Positions 1 through 10,367 are shown, counted from the first letter of the stretch. The stretch: DNA of 64,000 nt from Tachypleus tridentatus (GCF_004210375.1 NC_134830.1:4774001-4838000), one strand, 5' to 3'. Translations and numbers: made by a program. The notes: generated from the sequence alone by a model not told the origin.

Positions 1-1418
1 TTTATAGCTCAGCGAAGATAGTCTTTGTTGCGTTGTCGCCTAAGGCTAAATGTATAAAACATTAATACAAGACTGGCAGTTTTGTCCTTCCTAGAAACAA
101 AACGTTACCACGTCATTAGGCCTACATAACATTTGGCTGGGAAATCCATTCTAAAAATCCCATGACCTCTAATTCCGAGTATACTGAGTACATTTTCTAC
201 CGAGTACATTGATTTGCTAACCACATAATTACAGTTTACTACAAGAACGGATTTTTCGGATAACACAATTTTATTTTTCATTAGTTGGAAATTAACCAGT
301 TATAGTAACTTCTATGTAATTCGGCTCTTCTATATTACCACTTTGAAAGAAAAAAAGAAATAAACTATAATTTTTATTATCGTTCTAATTATCGTGAAAT
401 AAAAATTTTACTAAATCATAAAAATATACGTTTGACTACTAGCACTACTACTACTTATAACCTTGGGTTGTTTTTCAGAATTTGTAATATTTACCAGGGG
501 GACTCGGATATTTTGATGATAATAAAGTTCCGAAATATCGGTTGAAATGAAAGTTCCATCGTAATTATCTGGAGCGTAAATCGAGAACGGGTACACAACT
601 GAACGAACTCGAAGAAATTATAAGTAAAACAAGGAAAAATGATACCGAGTCCAATTATACAACAAAGGCCATACATTTTATTAACATAACGATATGAAGG
701 CTTATAATAAATGAAAAACAATAACATTGATTTCATAAAAGTTTACAATTTCAGTAACTTGTATTAGATCAATAATGTATCTAACCCTATCAACATCAAT
801 TATTTAAGTTTAGATACTTTTGCATCATACGCCATATTTCCACCTGGCAAGAGTTTGATGACAAACAACATAAAAAGTTACCTGCGTATACAGTTATTGA
901 TTCTCTATAGTCTGTCTTGAATAAACATTTTTCAAACTAAGTGGTATCAGATTACATCTCGCATTCACAACTGTTTAAACTCACGTATCTGTCTAGTTAG
1001 AATCACTGTGTGATAATCCTGTTAATTATAACTCGATATGCAGACAATCTCAGTTGATCTTGACGGGTATGTTCAAACTTTCGTCTTTCGTTAGCATTTC
1101 ACAACACATTGTTTAACTTGGTAGAAGAATGTGTTGATTGTAAAGTGGCAGTTCAGCTCGTGAGAAAGAAAGTGAAACATTTGCTTAGTATTATGCAACA
1201 CGGCCATAAGTTGAAACTATTGTGAGCTACAGTTGAACTATTTGGTTAGTTCAGAGTGCTTCAGAAGTATACAGACCATTTTTTCTACCCTTAGGTTCTG
1301 TAATAAATACTACTTACTGCTGATACACGCTTTGAAAATATATTTTTATTAACTTAATAAAATATTAGGTGTTAATAGCTCCTGTCATTATTAGTATAAA
1401 AAGAGATAAAATCGTTTG
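1..1418. other. Unique AT-rich DNA, no gene seen
   Basis: No open frame here has recognisable protein similarity, and no tandem or interspersed repeat was recognised. The short open frames on the minus strand around 411-736 have AT-driven composition and no domain-like pattern. Confidence 0.5.
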
Positions 1419-1430
1419 TTAAAAAACACG

Positions 1431-1660
1431 TGCCTGGCATGGCCAGGTGGGTTAAGTCGTTCGACTCGTAATCTGAGGGTCGCGGGTTCGAATTCCCGTC
1501 ACACCAAACATGCTTGCCCTTTCAGCTGCGTGAGCGTTATAATGTTACGGTCAATCCCACTATTCGTTGGTAAAAGAGCAGCCAAAGAGTTAGTGGTGAT
1601 GACTAGCACAGATAGCTCTCGAGTAGCTTTGCGCGAAATTCAAAACAAACCAAACCAAAC
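1431..1660 (+). mobile_element. SINE-A, tRNA-derived retroposon
   Basis: The copy starts with a tRNA-like head. Its box A-like segment is TGGCCAGGTGG and its box B is GGTTCGAATTCC, a one-base variant of the consensus. The anticodon-like loop is CTCGTAA. A family-specific body follows, then a tail ending in A/C-rich CAAAC repeats. It is flanked by a 12-bp target-site duplication with one mismatch: TTAAAAAACACG at 1419-1430 and TTAAAAGACACG at 1661-1672. Compared with other copies in the window, part of the 3' body (the segment reading CTGCCTTCCCTCTAG elsewhere) is deleted. Such elements are transcribed by RNA polymerase III and copied by LINE machinery; that role is family knowledge. Confidence 0.88.
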
Positions 1661-1970
1661 TTAAAAGACACGGCATTGAAAAAATAAATAAAAGTGACGT
1701 GTGGAATAGCTGCCCTCCATTAGATCGAGACTTATATATATAAATAAATAACGTACATGACTAAAACTGGATAATGTACCAAATGCGTTGAACTGCATAT
1801 CTACAAGAGATAATTAAACACCAGAAACAGCAGAGCAGAAGCCTAGAATAATAGAAAATTGTTGTTTGTTGAATTTCGTGTAAAGTTGCTCAAGGGCTCT
1901 TTGTACTATATTCCTAATTTTATAGATACAATAGGGGAAATGCACCAACTGTCAACTCATAAGTTACTAT

Positions 1971-2024
1971 TCCCCCAGGTGAACTCAGCAGATAGTCCAA
2001 TGTGGCTAAAAGAAACACACACAG
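1971..2024 (+). mobile_element. SINE-B 3' fragment
   Basis: A short piece matches the 3' half of the second tRNA-derived family, best seen at 10236-10353: a GTGAACTCAGCAGATAG-type stretch, then a TGTGGCT.. stretch and a CACACACA tail. The tRNA-like head is missing. The preceding 1673-1970 shows nothing recognisable. Confidence 0.55.
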
Positions 2025-2386
2025 GCTACTATATTCGAATAAGATGTGACCATTTTTATAACACACTCATGATGTAAAGTACGAACTGTAATTTTTTCCA
2101 ATAGTATTTCTACCTTTGTATTTATCTTGGGTGTCCCTGAGGTCTGTCAGATAGTTTACGTAGTGTTACACCAATATATGTCACACTGTGTGCAATAAAT
2201 TAAACACCCAAAAATTCAAATAAGTTGTCCATGGACGCTTTTGGTCCATCTCTAGCTATGTCACTCTTGTATGTCAAGATGTCCTTTACATTGTCTTGTA
2301 CCAGTTAGCCACGTCATTTTACTTTCTTGACAGTTCCTAAAGCAACCCGTTACCATTTCTTATTCTGGACTGTTGACTGAGGCGAT
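2025..2386. other. No feature recognised
   Basis: Unique AT-rich sequence with no coding signature or repeat. Confidence 0.4.
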
Positions 2387-2480
2387 ACATGGGCTATCTG
2401 TGCTCTACCCACCACAAGTATCCAAACCCGGTTGCTAACGATGTGAATCCGCAGACATACAGCTGTGGAATCTAGACCAG
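2387..2480 (-). mobile_element. SINE-B copy, 5' part
   Basis: Read on the minus strand this is a SINE-B head and body. The + strand shows the complement of box B (TATCCAAACCCGG) and the family-typical GGGCTATCTGTGCTCTACCC. It is diverged, and no target-site duplication could be identified. Confidence 0.65.
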
Positions 2481-2840
2481 TAGTTCTTAAACTTCAGTAA
2501 CACAAGAACCACTTTTAAGTTATAATTTTTTATACTTTTAGATGTTTTTGTTTGAAAACAAAAGATAGTGTACCTTAAAAGCTGTATTTCAAATTAAATA
2601 CTTATTTCATATAAATTTAATTTTATAAAAAAATATTTTTATCTCTAAATCACATTAAAAAATAATAATTTTAAAACATTTCAAACACGACTCCTTAGAG
2701 AACGGTCGCGAACCCCAGTTTGAGAAACTTCTCTAATCTATCAGTTCAAAGATATTCGGGTTTCTTCACACAAAATTCAACTGATATTACTTCATTGTTG
2801 GGTTGACAAATCAAGAAATATTTGAAAGAATATCACACCA
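2481..2840. other. AT-rich unique DNA
   Basis: Long A and T runs, no coding signal and no recognised repeat. Confidence 0.4.
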
Positions 2841-3226
2841 ATAGAAAAAAAAGATTTTAAACAATACATATACCGATAGGGAAACAAGATTTTAAACAAT
2901 ACATACACCAATAAAAAAACAAGATTTTAAACAATACATATACCAATAAAAAAACAAGATTTTAAACAATACATACACCGATAGGAAAACAAGATTTTAA
3001 ACAATACATACACCGATAGGAAAACAAGATTTTAAACGATACATACACCAATAAAAAACAAGATTTTAAACGATACATATACCAATAAAAAAACAAGATT
3101 TTAAACGATACATACACCAATAAAAAACAAGATTTTAAACCATACACCAATAAAAAACAAGATTTTAAACAATACATACACCAATAAAAAAAACAAGATT
3201 ATAAACAATACATACACTAATAGGAA
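2841..3226. repeat. 35-bp minisatellite, 11 copies
   Basis: There are eleven head-to-tail units of 34-38 bp, each containing AGATTTTAAAC, then a(a/g)TACATACACC, then an A-rich run. Variation is mostly in A-run length and at two positions (caata/cgata; accaata/accgata). Hydrophobic minus-strand open frames over it are products of the repeat. Confidence 0.93.
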
Positions 3227-3300
3227 AATGGGGATCCCATTGGATCTGACGACAACCAATAATTTACTCTTATCATGAATACAAGTGGTTAGAAAACTGC

Positions 3301-4011
3301 TCATGTGAATTCAAACACGTCCTTTATTAACGGTATATTAACGACGCTTTCTCCCTGTTTCGACAATCAAGCCAAGTTCTCATGTGAATTCAAACACGTC
3401 CTTTATTAACGCTATATTAACAACACTTTCTCCCTATTTCGACAATCAAGCCAAGCTCTCATGTGAATTCAAACACGTCCTTTATTAACGCTATATTAAC
3501 AACACTTTCTCCCTGTTTCGACAATCAAGCCAAGCTCTCATATGAATTCAAACACGTCCTTTATTAACGCTATATTAACAACACTTTCTCCCTGTTTCGA
3601 CAATCAAGCCAAGCTCTCATGTGAATTCAAACACGTCCTTTATTAACGCTATATTAACAACACTTTCTCCCTGTTTCGACAATCAAGCCAAGCTCTCATG
3701 TGAACTCAAACACGTCCTTTATTAACGCTATATTAACAACACTTTCTCCCTGTTTCGACAATCAAGCCAAGCTCTCATGTGAACTCAAACACGTCCTTTA
3801 TTAACGCTATATTAACGACACTTTCTCCCTGTTTCGACAATCAAGCCAAGTTCTCATGTGAATTCAAACACGTCCTTTATTAACGCTATATTAACGACGC
3901 TTTCTCTCTGTTTCGACAATCAAGCCAAGTTCTCATGTGAATTCAAACACGTCCTTTATTAATGCTATATTAACGACATTTTGTCGCTGTTTCGACAATC
4001 AATTCAAGTTT
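3301..4011 (+). repeat. 79-bp minisatellite derived from a PLE reverse transcriptase
   Basis: Nine units start every 79 bases from TCATGTGAATTC at 3301 to the last at 3933 (8 x 79 = 632). Units differ by few substitutions. Read in one frame each unit gives RYINDAFSLFRQSSQ, which resembles the region around the YxDD catalytic box of Penelope-like RTs, with the first Asp of the box replaced by Asn. The last unit runs directly into a continuing RT relic at 4012-4260, so the array looks like local amplification of part of that element. Because 79 is not a multiple of 3 and each unit holds a stop, the array cannot encode a long protein. Confidence 0.9.
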
Positions 4012-4260
4012 CCAAGTTCCTTTCTTACCTTAATTTCCCAACATCCCAATATCAAATTCACATCTAAATTCGAAGAAAGTAATTCTTTACGGTTCCTAGA
4101 CTTCAGAATTATCAAAGAAGGTAAATATTTCTCTAACTCTGTTTATCATAAAAGGATATCTACTGGTTATTGCACCAATTTCAATAGTTTTGCCCCCAAC
4201 TTCTTCAAAAGTGATCCGATTGCATCTCCAAATTCCCCCTCATTATCTACTGTCCTTTAA
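3937..4260 (+). pseudogene. Penelope-like RT fragment (palm/thumb region)
   Basis: After the last 79-bp unit an open frame of about 107 codons gives a pattern typical of the region just after the YxDD box in PLE RTs: SQHPNIKFTSKFEES, then LRFLDFRII, then SVYHKRISTGY. The same order (HPNINFTCEQEES, then SFLNLKIT) occurs in the full PLE at 40982-42717. A one-base frame change separates the RYIND box from this part, and no upstream RT fingers or downstream endonuclease was found, so it is a dead fragment. The PLE lineage differs from the copies at 39.5-43.5 kb. Confidence 0.75.
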
Positions 4261-5079
4261 TAGGCTCGCAATCTCTACTAATTAAAAAAAATAGCTCTCT
4301 TCCTTAATAAACCATTTGATACTCAAATTAAGCTTAGAATAACATACAGAGTAGCCTCCACATTAAACACTTATTTCAGTACAAAGATCTAATACCTAAA
4401 CTTTATGTTCATGATTTATGTAGTGACTGAAGGATCACGAACATTAACAAAACGAAACTTAAAAACTAATCTGTAAACATTTAGTGCAACTGCAAATAAA
4501 TCGACCAAGAGATTACGGAGATATAAGCTAAAAGTTTGTAGCTGAGAAACAAAACAGAACTGTTCCGTTAACCGCTATGCTGCGGCTAAAAACAACGATT
4601 TTCTGTTTGAAGTAATTTTCTTGGACTTTTGTCACATTTTGTGAACTAATTATTAAATTGAAGTAGAATTGTGAGAAATTGTCGTCAAGGGATTCCACGC
4701 GCCAAACACACTGACACACACACACAAGTTGGATTTGCCCATTTTGAGTCTTTCTAAGGGCGTCAGAGCTTACAGAAAACATAATTAATCAGCCTTGTTT
4801 CGACCAATGTAAAACAAAAAGCTATATTACTTCATCTTGCAGTTTCGAATCCACTGATCACCGGAAGAGGATTTCAGGACACTTCAAACGAAATAGTTTC
4901 ATGCAACAAAGTGAAGAATTTTTTTTCTTGTCATATACTTTGAATCTCGTGTTTTCAGGGGCTCTCGTACACATTAAAAAAAACAAAAAACGAAAAATAA
5001 AAGCTGTCTTCCAAACAAGAACACAATAATATACACCAGTAATGTAATGTATAGACAAAGTAAAACATTACAATGTCAC
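4261..5079. other. Mostly unique; possible further PLE decay
   Basis: Just downstream of the RT relic, around 4300-4385, a weak frame (IKLRITYRVAST) may be a continuation of the PLE thumb region, but I cannot establish it. The rest shows no feature. Confidence 0.3.
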
Positions 5080-5090
5080 ATAAGTTTTAT

Positions 5091-5342
5091 TTTCATTGTT
5101 GTTAATTTCGCGCAAAGCTACACGATGACTCTCTGCGCTAGCCGTCCCTAATTTAGCAGTGTAAGACTAGAAGGAAGGCAGTTAGTCATCACCACCCACC
5201 GCCAACTCTAGGGCTACTCTTTCACCAACGAATAGTGGAATTGACCGTCACATTATAACGCCTCCACGGCATGTTTGGTGCAACGGGGAATCGAACCCAC
5301 GACCCTCAGATTACGAGTCGAACGCTTTAACCCACCTGGTCC
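5091..5342 (-). mobile_element. SINE-A, minus orientation
   Basis: A near-complete copy reads right to left. The box B complement GGGGAATCGAACCC lies near 5284-5297 and the CAAAGCTAC tail motif near 5113. The flanks ATAAGTTTTAT (5080-5090) and ATAGGTTTTAT (5343-5353) form an 11-bp target-site duplication with one mismatch. Confidence 0.88.
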
Positions 5343-5353
5343 ATAGGTTTTAT

Positions 5354-5580
5354 ATTTAATCTCTTTTGAAACGCAATGCACATTAACTTGTTAAGTAACT
5401 TGTGCCATATAAATGCTTTCTTTCATCTTCAAAAAAACAAAAACTTGTATGATCACTTTGTTTCTCATACAAACTTAAAATTTTATCATTTCAAGTTCTA
5501 CTTAATTTTTATCTTATAACTATGCTAATGAAATAATTCAATGTTATTTATTTACCATTTTCATTTTATATATATATATA
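5354..5580. other. AT-rich spacer with a TA run
   Basis: Ends in a short (TA)n tract near 5568-5582. Nothing else recognised. Confidence 0.4.
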
Positions 5581-5830
5581 TATAATGAAGTTAAACAAGT
5601 AAACAAGATCATGAGGAAGGACTGCGTTGAAAACATCGAATCCCAAACTCTGATAACCATAATTTATAAGCCAAAACAAAGCGCATTAAAATTAAACAAA
5701 ATACACCGTATTTTTTTTAAAGATCCTAACCACTAACGTGGGATTATAAAATTTATCGTAGGTTTTGGAGGTGAATGAGAAATAGGCCCCACATCGCGGT
5801 GGGGATACTTGTCAACCAATCCAAAGATAG
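5581..5830 (+). repeat. Repeat R copy 1 (left arm)
   Basis: This stretch is similar to the reverse complement of 7440-7730 and to 39420-39561. Shared landmarks in order are AATGAAG..AAACAAGTAAACAA, CCCAAACTCTGAT, a GTGGGATTATAAAA box, TAGGTTTTGGAGGTGA, and CCCACAT-GCGGTG-GGATAC. With the copy at 7440-7730 it forms inverted arms around an RT relic. It may be the terminal repeat of that element; the family is unnamed to me. Confidence 0.7.
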
Positions 5831-6255
5831 AGTAATTACTAATTTCGTTGAAGCTTATCATAAACTTTCTTCTATGCATAATTCTTATATAGATTCGCTG
5901 TTTCTTTATGCTATTCTAAAATACATAAATATCCAATTAGATTGAGATTTATTTCCGATTGAATAAACTCAATTATCAAACAACTGGCTACGTTATTAAA
6001 TTTAATAGTTTACTTAATGAAATAGAAAATGTTAGTACTAACAATACAAGACATACGTTTCGTAAGATATAAAATAACCAACCTATTTTATAATGTATAA
6101 GAAAGTGTGAGCACGTAAATAGTATTCAAACATTTGATTTTACAACATATATATCATGATACTATTAAGAGATTTAATTATTGTTTTAAATTCATTAATA
6201 CAACAATATTCTTACCCATTTATAGAACTAGAATAAAGAAAATAGTTCCAAAGTC
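5831..6255 (+). other. AT-rich decayed segment, probably upstream part of RT relic
   Basis: Short interrupted frames only. Its position between repeat R and the clearer RT frame suggests it belongs to the same element, but I see no diagnostic motif. Confidence 0.3.
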
Positions 6256-6999
6256 ATGAAAGTAATATTATGTTTCTGTATTTATAATAATTATATATTT
6301 TTCAATATACAGGTTTTTAAACAAGTGATAGGAGTTTCAAAGGGTGCTAACTATTTAACTTGTATAGTAAATTTATATTTATACTCAATGATGTCGAGAT
6401 ATTTACATATATATATATATATATACTATTATGAAAATATATTTACTGAAAACTATGCAAATCCAGATATTTTCACTTTAACTTGCAGATATATTGATGA
6501 TTTAATTTCCCTAAATAATTCTGAAATATATAATATTATTGACACCATTAATCTAACAGAATTAGAAACTGAAAATACTTCAATTTCTAATACAGATACG
6601 CGTTATTTAGATTTAGAAATGAAAGCAATTGATAAAAAGGATATTAACATAAATATTTTTCACAAAAGAAAAGATTTTGACTTTCTAATTTATGGTTTAC
6701 CATCCTTACATAGTAATGTACCATATCCATCTATTATAAACATTATAACTACACAGTTATTCAGATACTCTTTACCATCCTTACATAGTAATGTACCATA
6801 TCCATCTATTATAAACATTATAACTACACAGTTATTCAGATATTGTTTACCCTCTTTACATAGTAATGTGCCATACCCATCTATTATAAATATTACATCT
6901 TCGCAGTTATTCAAGTATTGTAAAATTTGTAACAAATTACAATATTTTATTAATCATATTGATATACTAATACGAAAATTAATAGTTAATGGATTTTAG
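6256..6999 (+). pseudogene. Reverse-transcriptase-like relic with in-frame triplication
   Basis: An open frame of 247 codons contains CRYIDDLISLNN (residues about 75-86), a YxDD-type RT catalytic box, then RYLDLEM and FHKRKDFDF. This order recalls RTs that carry YIDDL followed by a K/R-R-D/DF motif; I cannot assign the clade firmly. The fingers and first palm motifs are absent. The C-terminal half contains three nearly identical 25-residue repeats, each with LPSLHSNVPYPSIINI. Composition is extremely AT-rich (Ile, Asn, Tyr, Lys). The first 60 residues, with a (TA)n-encoded YIYIYIYY run, are unlikely to be original coding sequence. It lies between inverted copies of repeat R. Confidence 0.6.
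6695..6919 (+). repeat. 75-bp tandem triplication inside the RT relic
   Basis: Three units with exact 75-base spacing (landmark TTTACC at 6696, 6771 and 6846). Copies 1 and 2 are nearly identical; copy 3 carries several substitutions. The period of 25 codons keeps the reading frame open. Confidence 0.92.
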
Positions 7000-7129
7000 A
7001 TAAAATTATTAAATTATTCTGTAATAAATATAAAACTGTATTAAATAAATGCAAAGAAAGTAAAATCAGAGAAGTTTTACTAAAAATCACTGATAATTAC
7101 TTTTAGTTAAAAATAAGGTCACTTGGCAC

Positions 7130-7730
7130 TGATTTTTGCTGATGTACACCTTGAACCACATACAAAAGCACGACATTCACAATAAGCTCTCACTTTACTG
7201 ATGTCGTGTTAATTAGTGGCCCTACCATATTGGGGGCAGCAATGTCAACTTCAAGAGGTAAGTTTTATCTTACTTACCCCAAAATGGTAGCACCTTATTT
7301 TTATCTTTCTACCTTTATCTTATCTTAACTTAACTTGGGAGAGCAGTTACCTTTCCACAACTGTCTGCAGGCAGTGAAGGGTGATACAGATGTGGGACGT
7401 TGTGGGCTTGAACACCCACATCTCGCTCTCCTAATTTCTAATCTTCTTGTGTGAGACTAGCTAATTGGAGGTTAAGACTGATAGGCGGTGTATCCTCACC
7501 GCAATGTGGGTCTTACTTCTGCAGTCACCTCCAAAACCTAAGATACGTTTTATAATCCCACGTTGTAGCTTGTACCCTAGAATCTTTTTAAAAATATGCA
7601 GCGTATTTTGTTTATGGCTTAAAAATTTATGGTTATAATATAATTAATCAGAGTTTGGGTTTTGCTGTTTTTAACTCGTTCGTTCCTCATTATTTTGTTT
7701 ACTTGTTTGGCTTCATTCGGATGTAATTAT
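7130..7730 (-). repeat. Repeat R copy 2 (right arm, longer)
   Basis: On the minus strand this begins with the same AATGAAG..AAACAAGTAAACAA landmark as copy 1 and continues well past its end. It contains the perfect stem GCGGTG/CACCGC (loop AGGATA, near 7482-7501 read on minus) and GGTTTTGGAGGTGACTG. Further inside lies an imperfect 14-bp inverted repeat at 7222-7235/7277-7290. Confidence 0.65.
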
Positions 7731-8107
7731 TTAATTTCACTAATATAAACATATCTTGTGTACGTATACGGATATACACTGGGTTTCAAGATATATTTTT
7801 CAGCCCAATAATGTAGGACCTAGTGGTAATGCTTACTTTTTTTCAGTTTGGACCTGAGCCCAGTGACCATAATAGAAGGCAGTCATTATTTATTGCTGAA
7901 GGTAACCTCTTACTTACACGATAGAACTACATAATGAAATATTAATGAAATGTACAAATTTTATTATGAGTATCAACTTATTTTAATAAAAGATATCCAT
8001 AAATATAAAAACTGTCATTCTCAGGGTTACGAGTACATACATACGAGCAGCATAATATACTCGTTCAATAAATTAATCAAGCCAACTAACTAAATCGGAA
8101 TTAAAAA
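7731..8107. other. No feature recognised
   Basis: Unique AT-rich sequence between repeat R and the mariner element. Confidence 0.4.
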
Positions 8108-8109
8108 TA

Positions 8110-9017
8110 CGAGGGCTGTTCAAAAAATACGCAGACTGTTTGAATTGCGCGGCTCCAGTTGGTTCCAGGGGAATCCGCTTGGTATCGCTAGGTTCGTACA
8201 GATCAGCTGATTACGACGCCATTTCCCGATTGCAGATATCTTCATTTGTGTATTAGCTACGCGGTTTTAAGTGAAGTGCGATTTTTTTCGTTTAGCGGAT
8301 TTCAAAATGAATGACCTGAAGGAGCAACGACTTGCTGTGAAATTTTGTGTTAAACTTGGAAAATCTGCAACTGAAACTTTTGCTATGCTTAACACGGCTT
8401 ACGGTGATGTTGCTATGAAGCGTACGGCATGTTTCAAGTGGCATGAACGTTTTAAGGATGGTCGACAGTCAATTGAAGATGATGAGAGTCCTGGACGTCC
8501 TTCCACGTCAACTGACGACCCACACGTCGACAAAATCAACACCCTGGTGCGGGCAAATCGACGTCTAACTGTCAGGGAGCTTGATGAAGAGTGTGGGATA
8601 TCAGTTGAATCTTGTAACGAGATTTTGACCGAAAAATTGAAGATGCACCGCGTTGCTGCGAAATTCAGCCCTCAGAACTCGAGTTTTTGGCCAAACACTC
8701 GATCACTCTTCTTCCCCACCCCACCCTACTCACCTGACCTTGCTCCTTGCGATTTTTTCTTGTTCCCTAAACTCAAAAGACCCTTGAAAGGAAGAAGATT
8801 TGAGACGATTCCCGAGATTAAGACAAATGCGACGAAGGAGCTGGAGGACATTACAAAAGAAGCGTACCAGGACTGTTTCAACAAGTGGCAACACCGTTAG
8901 GATAAGTGTGTGCGTTGGGGAGGAGAGTACTTTGAAGGGGTCCCAGACCTGTAACTTCTAAATAAAGTATATTTTGTTTTATGACGTCAGTCCGCGTAAT
9001 TTTTTGAACAGACCTCG
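8110..9017 (+). mobile_element. Non-autonomous mariner (Tc1/mariner) element
   Basis: The element is bounded by the TA dinucleotide target duplication typical of the superfamily (8108-8109 and 9018-9019). Its terminal inverted repeats are about 30 bp: the left begins CGAGGGCTGTTCAAAAAAT and the right, read inward, begins CGAGGTCTGTTCAAAAAAT, then ACGC(A/G)GACTG. It is 908 bp, against about 1.3 kb for complete mariners. The missing part falls inside the transposase gene. The termini still look able to be recognised by a transposase supplied in trans; that is an inference. Confidence 0.93.
8307..8900 (+). pseudogene. Mariner transposase, internally deleted
   Basis: The frame encodes the N-terminal helix-turn-helix DNA-binding part (CFKWHERFKDGRQSIEDDE, then GRPSTSTDD) and a second HTH (LTVRELDEECGIS). 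It then jumps to the C-terminal end of the catalytic domain (PPYSPDLAPCDFFLFPKLK). The segment that normally carries the first two catalytic Asp residues is absent; only the third (in SPDLAPCDFF) remains, so the protein cannot be catalytic. I chose the ATG at 8307 (MNDLKEQRLAVKF) over the in-frame ATG at 8271 because family members start there. At about 8690 the sequence just after the junction is read out of frame (SSFWPNTRSL), and a one-base change in the CCCCACCCCACC run brings the frame back, so the open frame survives by chance compensation. Confidence 0.9.
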
Positions 9018-9926
9018 TATATACCTAATAATGATCATAGCCAACTAAATATAATATTCAAACTATCTTATAATGGTTGAAATTGAATTATTTACCGAAA
9101 TGAGTACACTCGCTGTTAGCATTATTTTCAGCAATAAAACAATACAGATGTTTTTGCAATATATTCCCTCGACAAAACAAAATAAAAACAATATTTCACA
9201 AATTAAAAAAAGCTTAATTATCCATACATGTACAAGACGTACTGAATTATTACTACTAGTAGTTAGTTTGTTCAATTATTCTCGATAGAAAACAATGAAA
9301 TCAAAACTAAAATACATTATTCAAAAAAATATATTATTTTCCTCATTTATGAAGCTTTTCTTTCGAGATAACGCAAATTAAGCTTTTTTAAAAAATCACT
9401 CCTTAAAAACCTCTTACCATGACGGATGGAGTTTAGGGCGAAAAGGCTTCACTGAGAAAGAATGAACGCCCACTTGTGGCTTAATATTAAATAGAATTTT
9501 TTAATATTATTTTAAAAAGACAGCAGCACGCGCTGGTCTGTATCACAGTACAGCCCGTATACATTTTATATAATCGGCACAATGAACAGAATACAAATTA
9601 ACATATTTTAAAAGCTTGAAAATACTAAATTGTTTTCAAGGAAATTAATTTTTTTTTAATAATGGAAATTTATAGGGTGCATAATTTGGCCAGGAGGGGC
9701 GCTGAAGGTAGGACATTGAATTGAAAGTATACTTTCATTTACTTATATGTAATCAAGTATAACATGCGAGTATTCCAATTTTTATCCACGAAGAACGATA
9801 TTTTCTACACTAACTTCGAAACAAATTCTCAACGACACTTACTATCGTGACTTAGGCTACAAACCACATTAATTATTATTTAATAATATCATACTAATAT
9901 TTGAGATATATGTACATTTGAGGGTA
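9018..9926. other. No feature recognised
   Basis: AT-rich DNA. Open frames on both strands near 9063-9288 overlap each other and show no family signature. Confidence 0.4.
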
Positions 9927-9990
9927 TTTTCTTATAGCAAAGCCGGCTATTTGCCGAGTCCACAGAGGATAATGTACCTTTGAATCGTGG
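9927..9990 (-). mobile_element. SINE-B tail fragment
   Basis: TTTTCTTATAGCAAAGCC and the following GCTATTTGCCGAGTCCAC match the tail half of the SINE-B copy at 10236-10353 in the same orientation. The head is degraded. Confidence 0.6.
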
Positions 9991-10002
9991 TGTTTTCTAA
10001 CC

Positions 10003-10108
10003 CCGCCTCTGTTGCTCAGCGGTAAGTGTTACATTGAAAACGGTTTCAGTTCTCATTGTGGGCGGGGCACATATAGCCCATTATGTTGTTTTGTGCATAA
10101 CAATAAAC
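10003..10108 (+). mobile_element. SINE-B variant copy
   Basis: A tRNA-like head (GCTCAGCGGTAAG as box A) is followed by GGGCGGGGCACATATAGCCCA and a TTTTGTGCATAACAATAAAC tail. It resembles a SINE-B subgroup also present as a fragment at 11645-11721, and it is diverged. Confidence 0.6.
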
Positions 10109-10235
10109 TTTCAAATTAGAATTTTATTGTTTTAAAGTATGTTTCTGATCTTAGGCCTCCACTAATTAACGTTGTTAAATGATTGTGCTATTATCATATT
10201 AATATGAAAACCTAAGATATAAATCTTCATAATAA

Positions 10236-10353
10236 GTGTGTGTGTTTTCTTATAGCAAAGCCACATCGAGCTATCTGCTGAGCCCACCGAGGGGAATCGA
10301 ACCCTTGATTTTAGCGGTATAAATCCGGAGACATACCACTGTACTAGCAAGGG
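10236..10353 (-). mobile_element. SINE-B, complete short retroposon
   Basis: On the minus strand this gives a tRNA-like head with box A GTACAGTGGTA and box B GGTTCGATTCC, then the body GGTGGGCTCAGCAGATAGC and a CACACACAC tail. The flanks AATCTTCATAATAA at 10222-10235 and 10354-10367 are a perfect 14-bp target-site duplication. The total of about 118 bp shows this family is much shorter than SINE-A. Confidence 0.92.
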
Positions 10354-10367
10354 AATCTTCATAATAA

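Noticed and set aside
1432..1510. Genuine tRNA genes at the SINE heads (CTCGTAA or TCGCAGT loops)
   Set aside because: The box A and B sequences are tRNA-like, but each is fused to the same SINE body and tail, is flanked by target duplications and has imperfect acceptor stems. They are SINE promoters, not tRNA genes.
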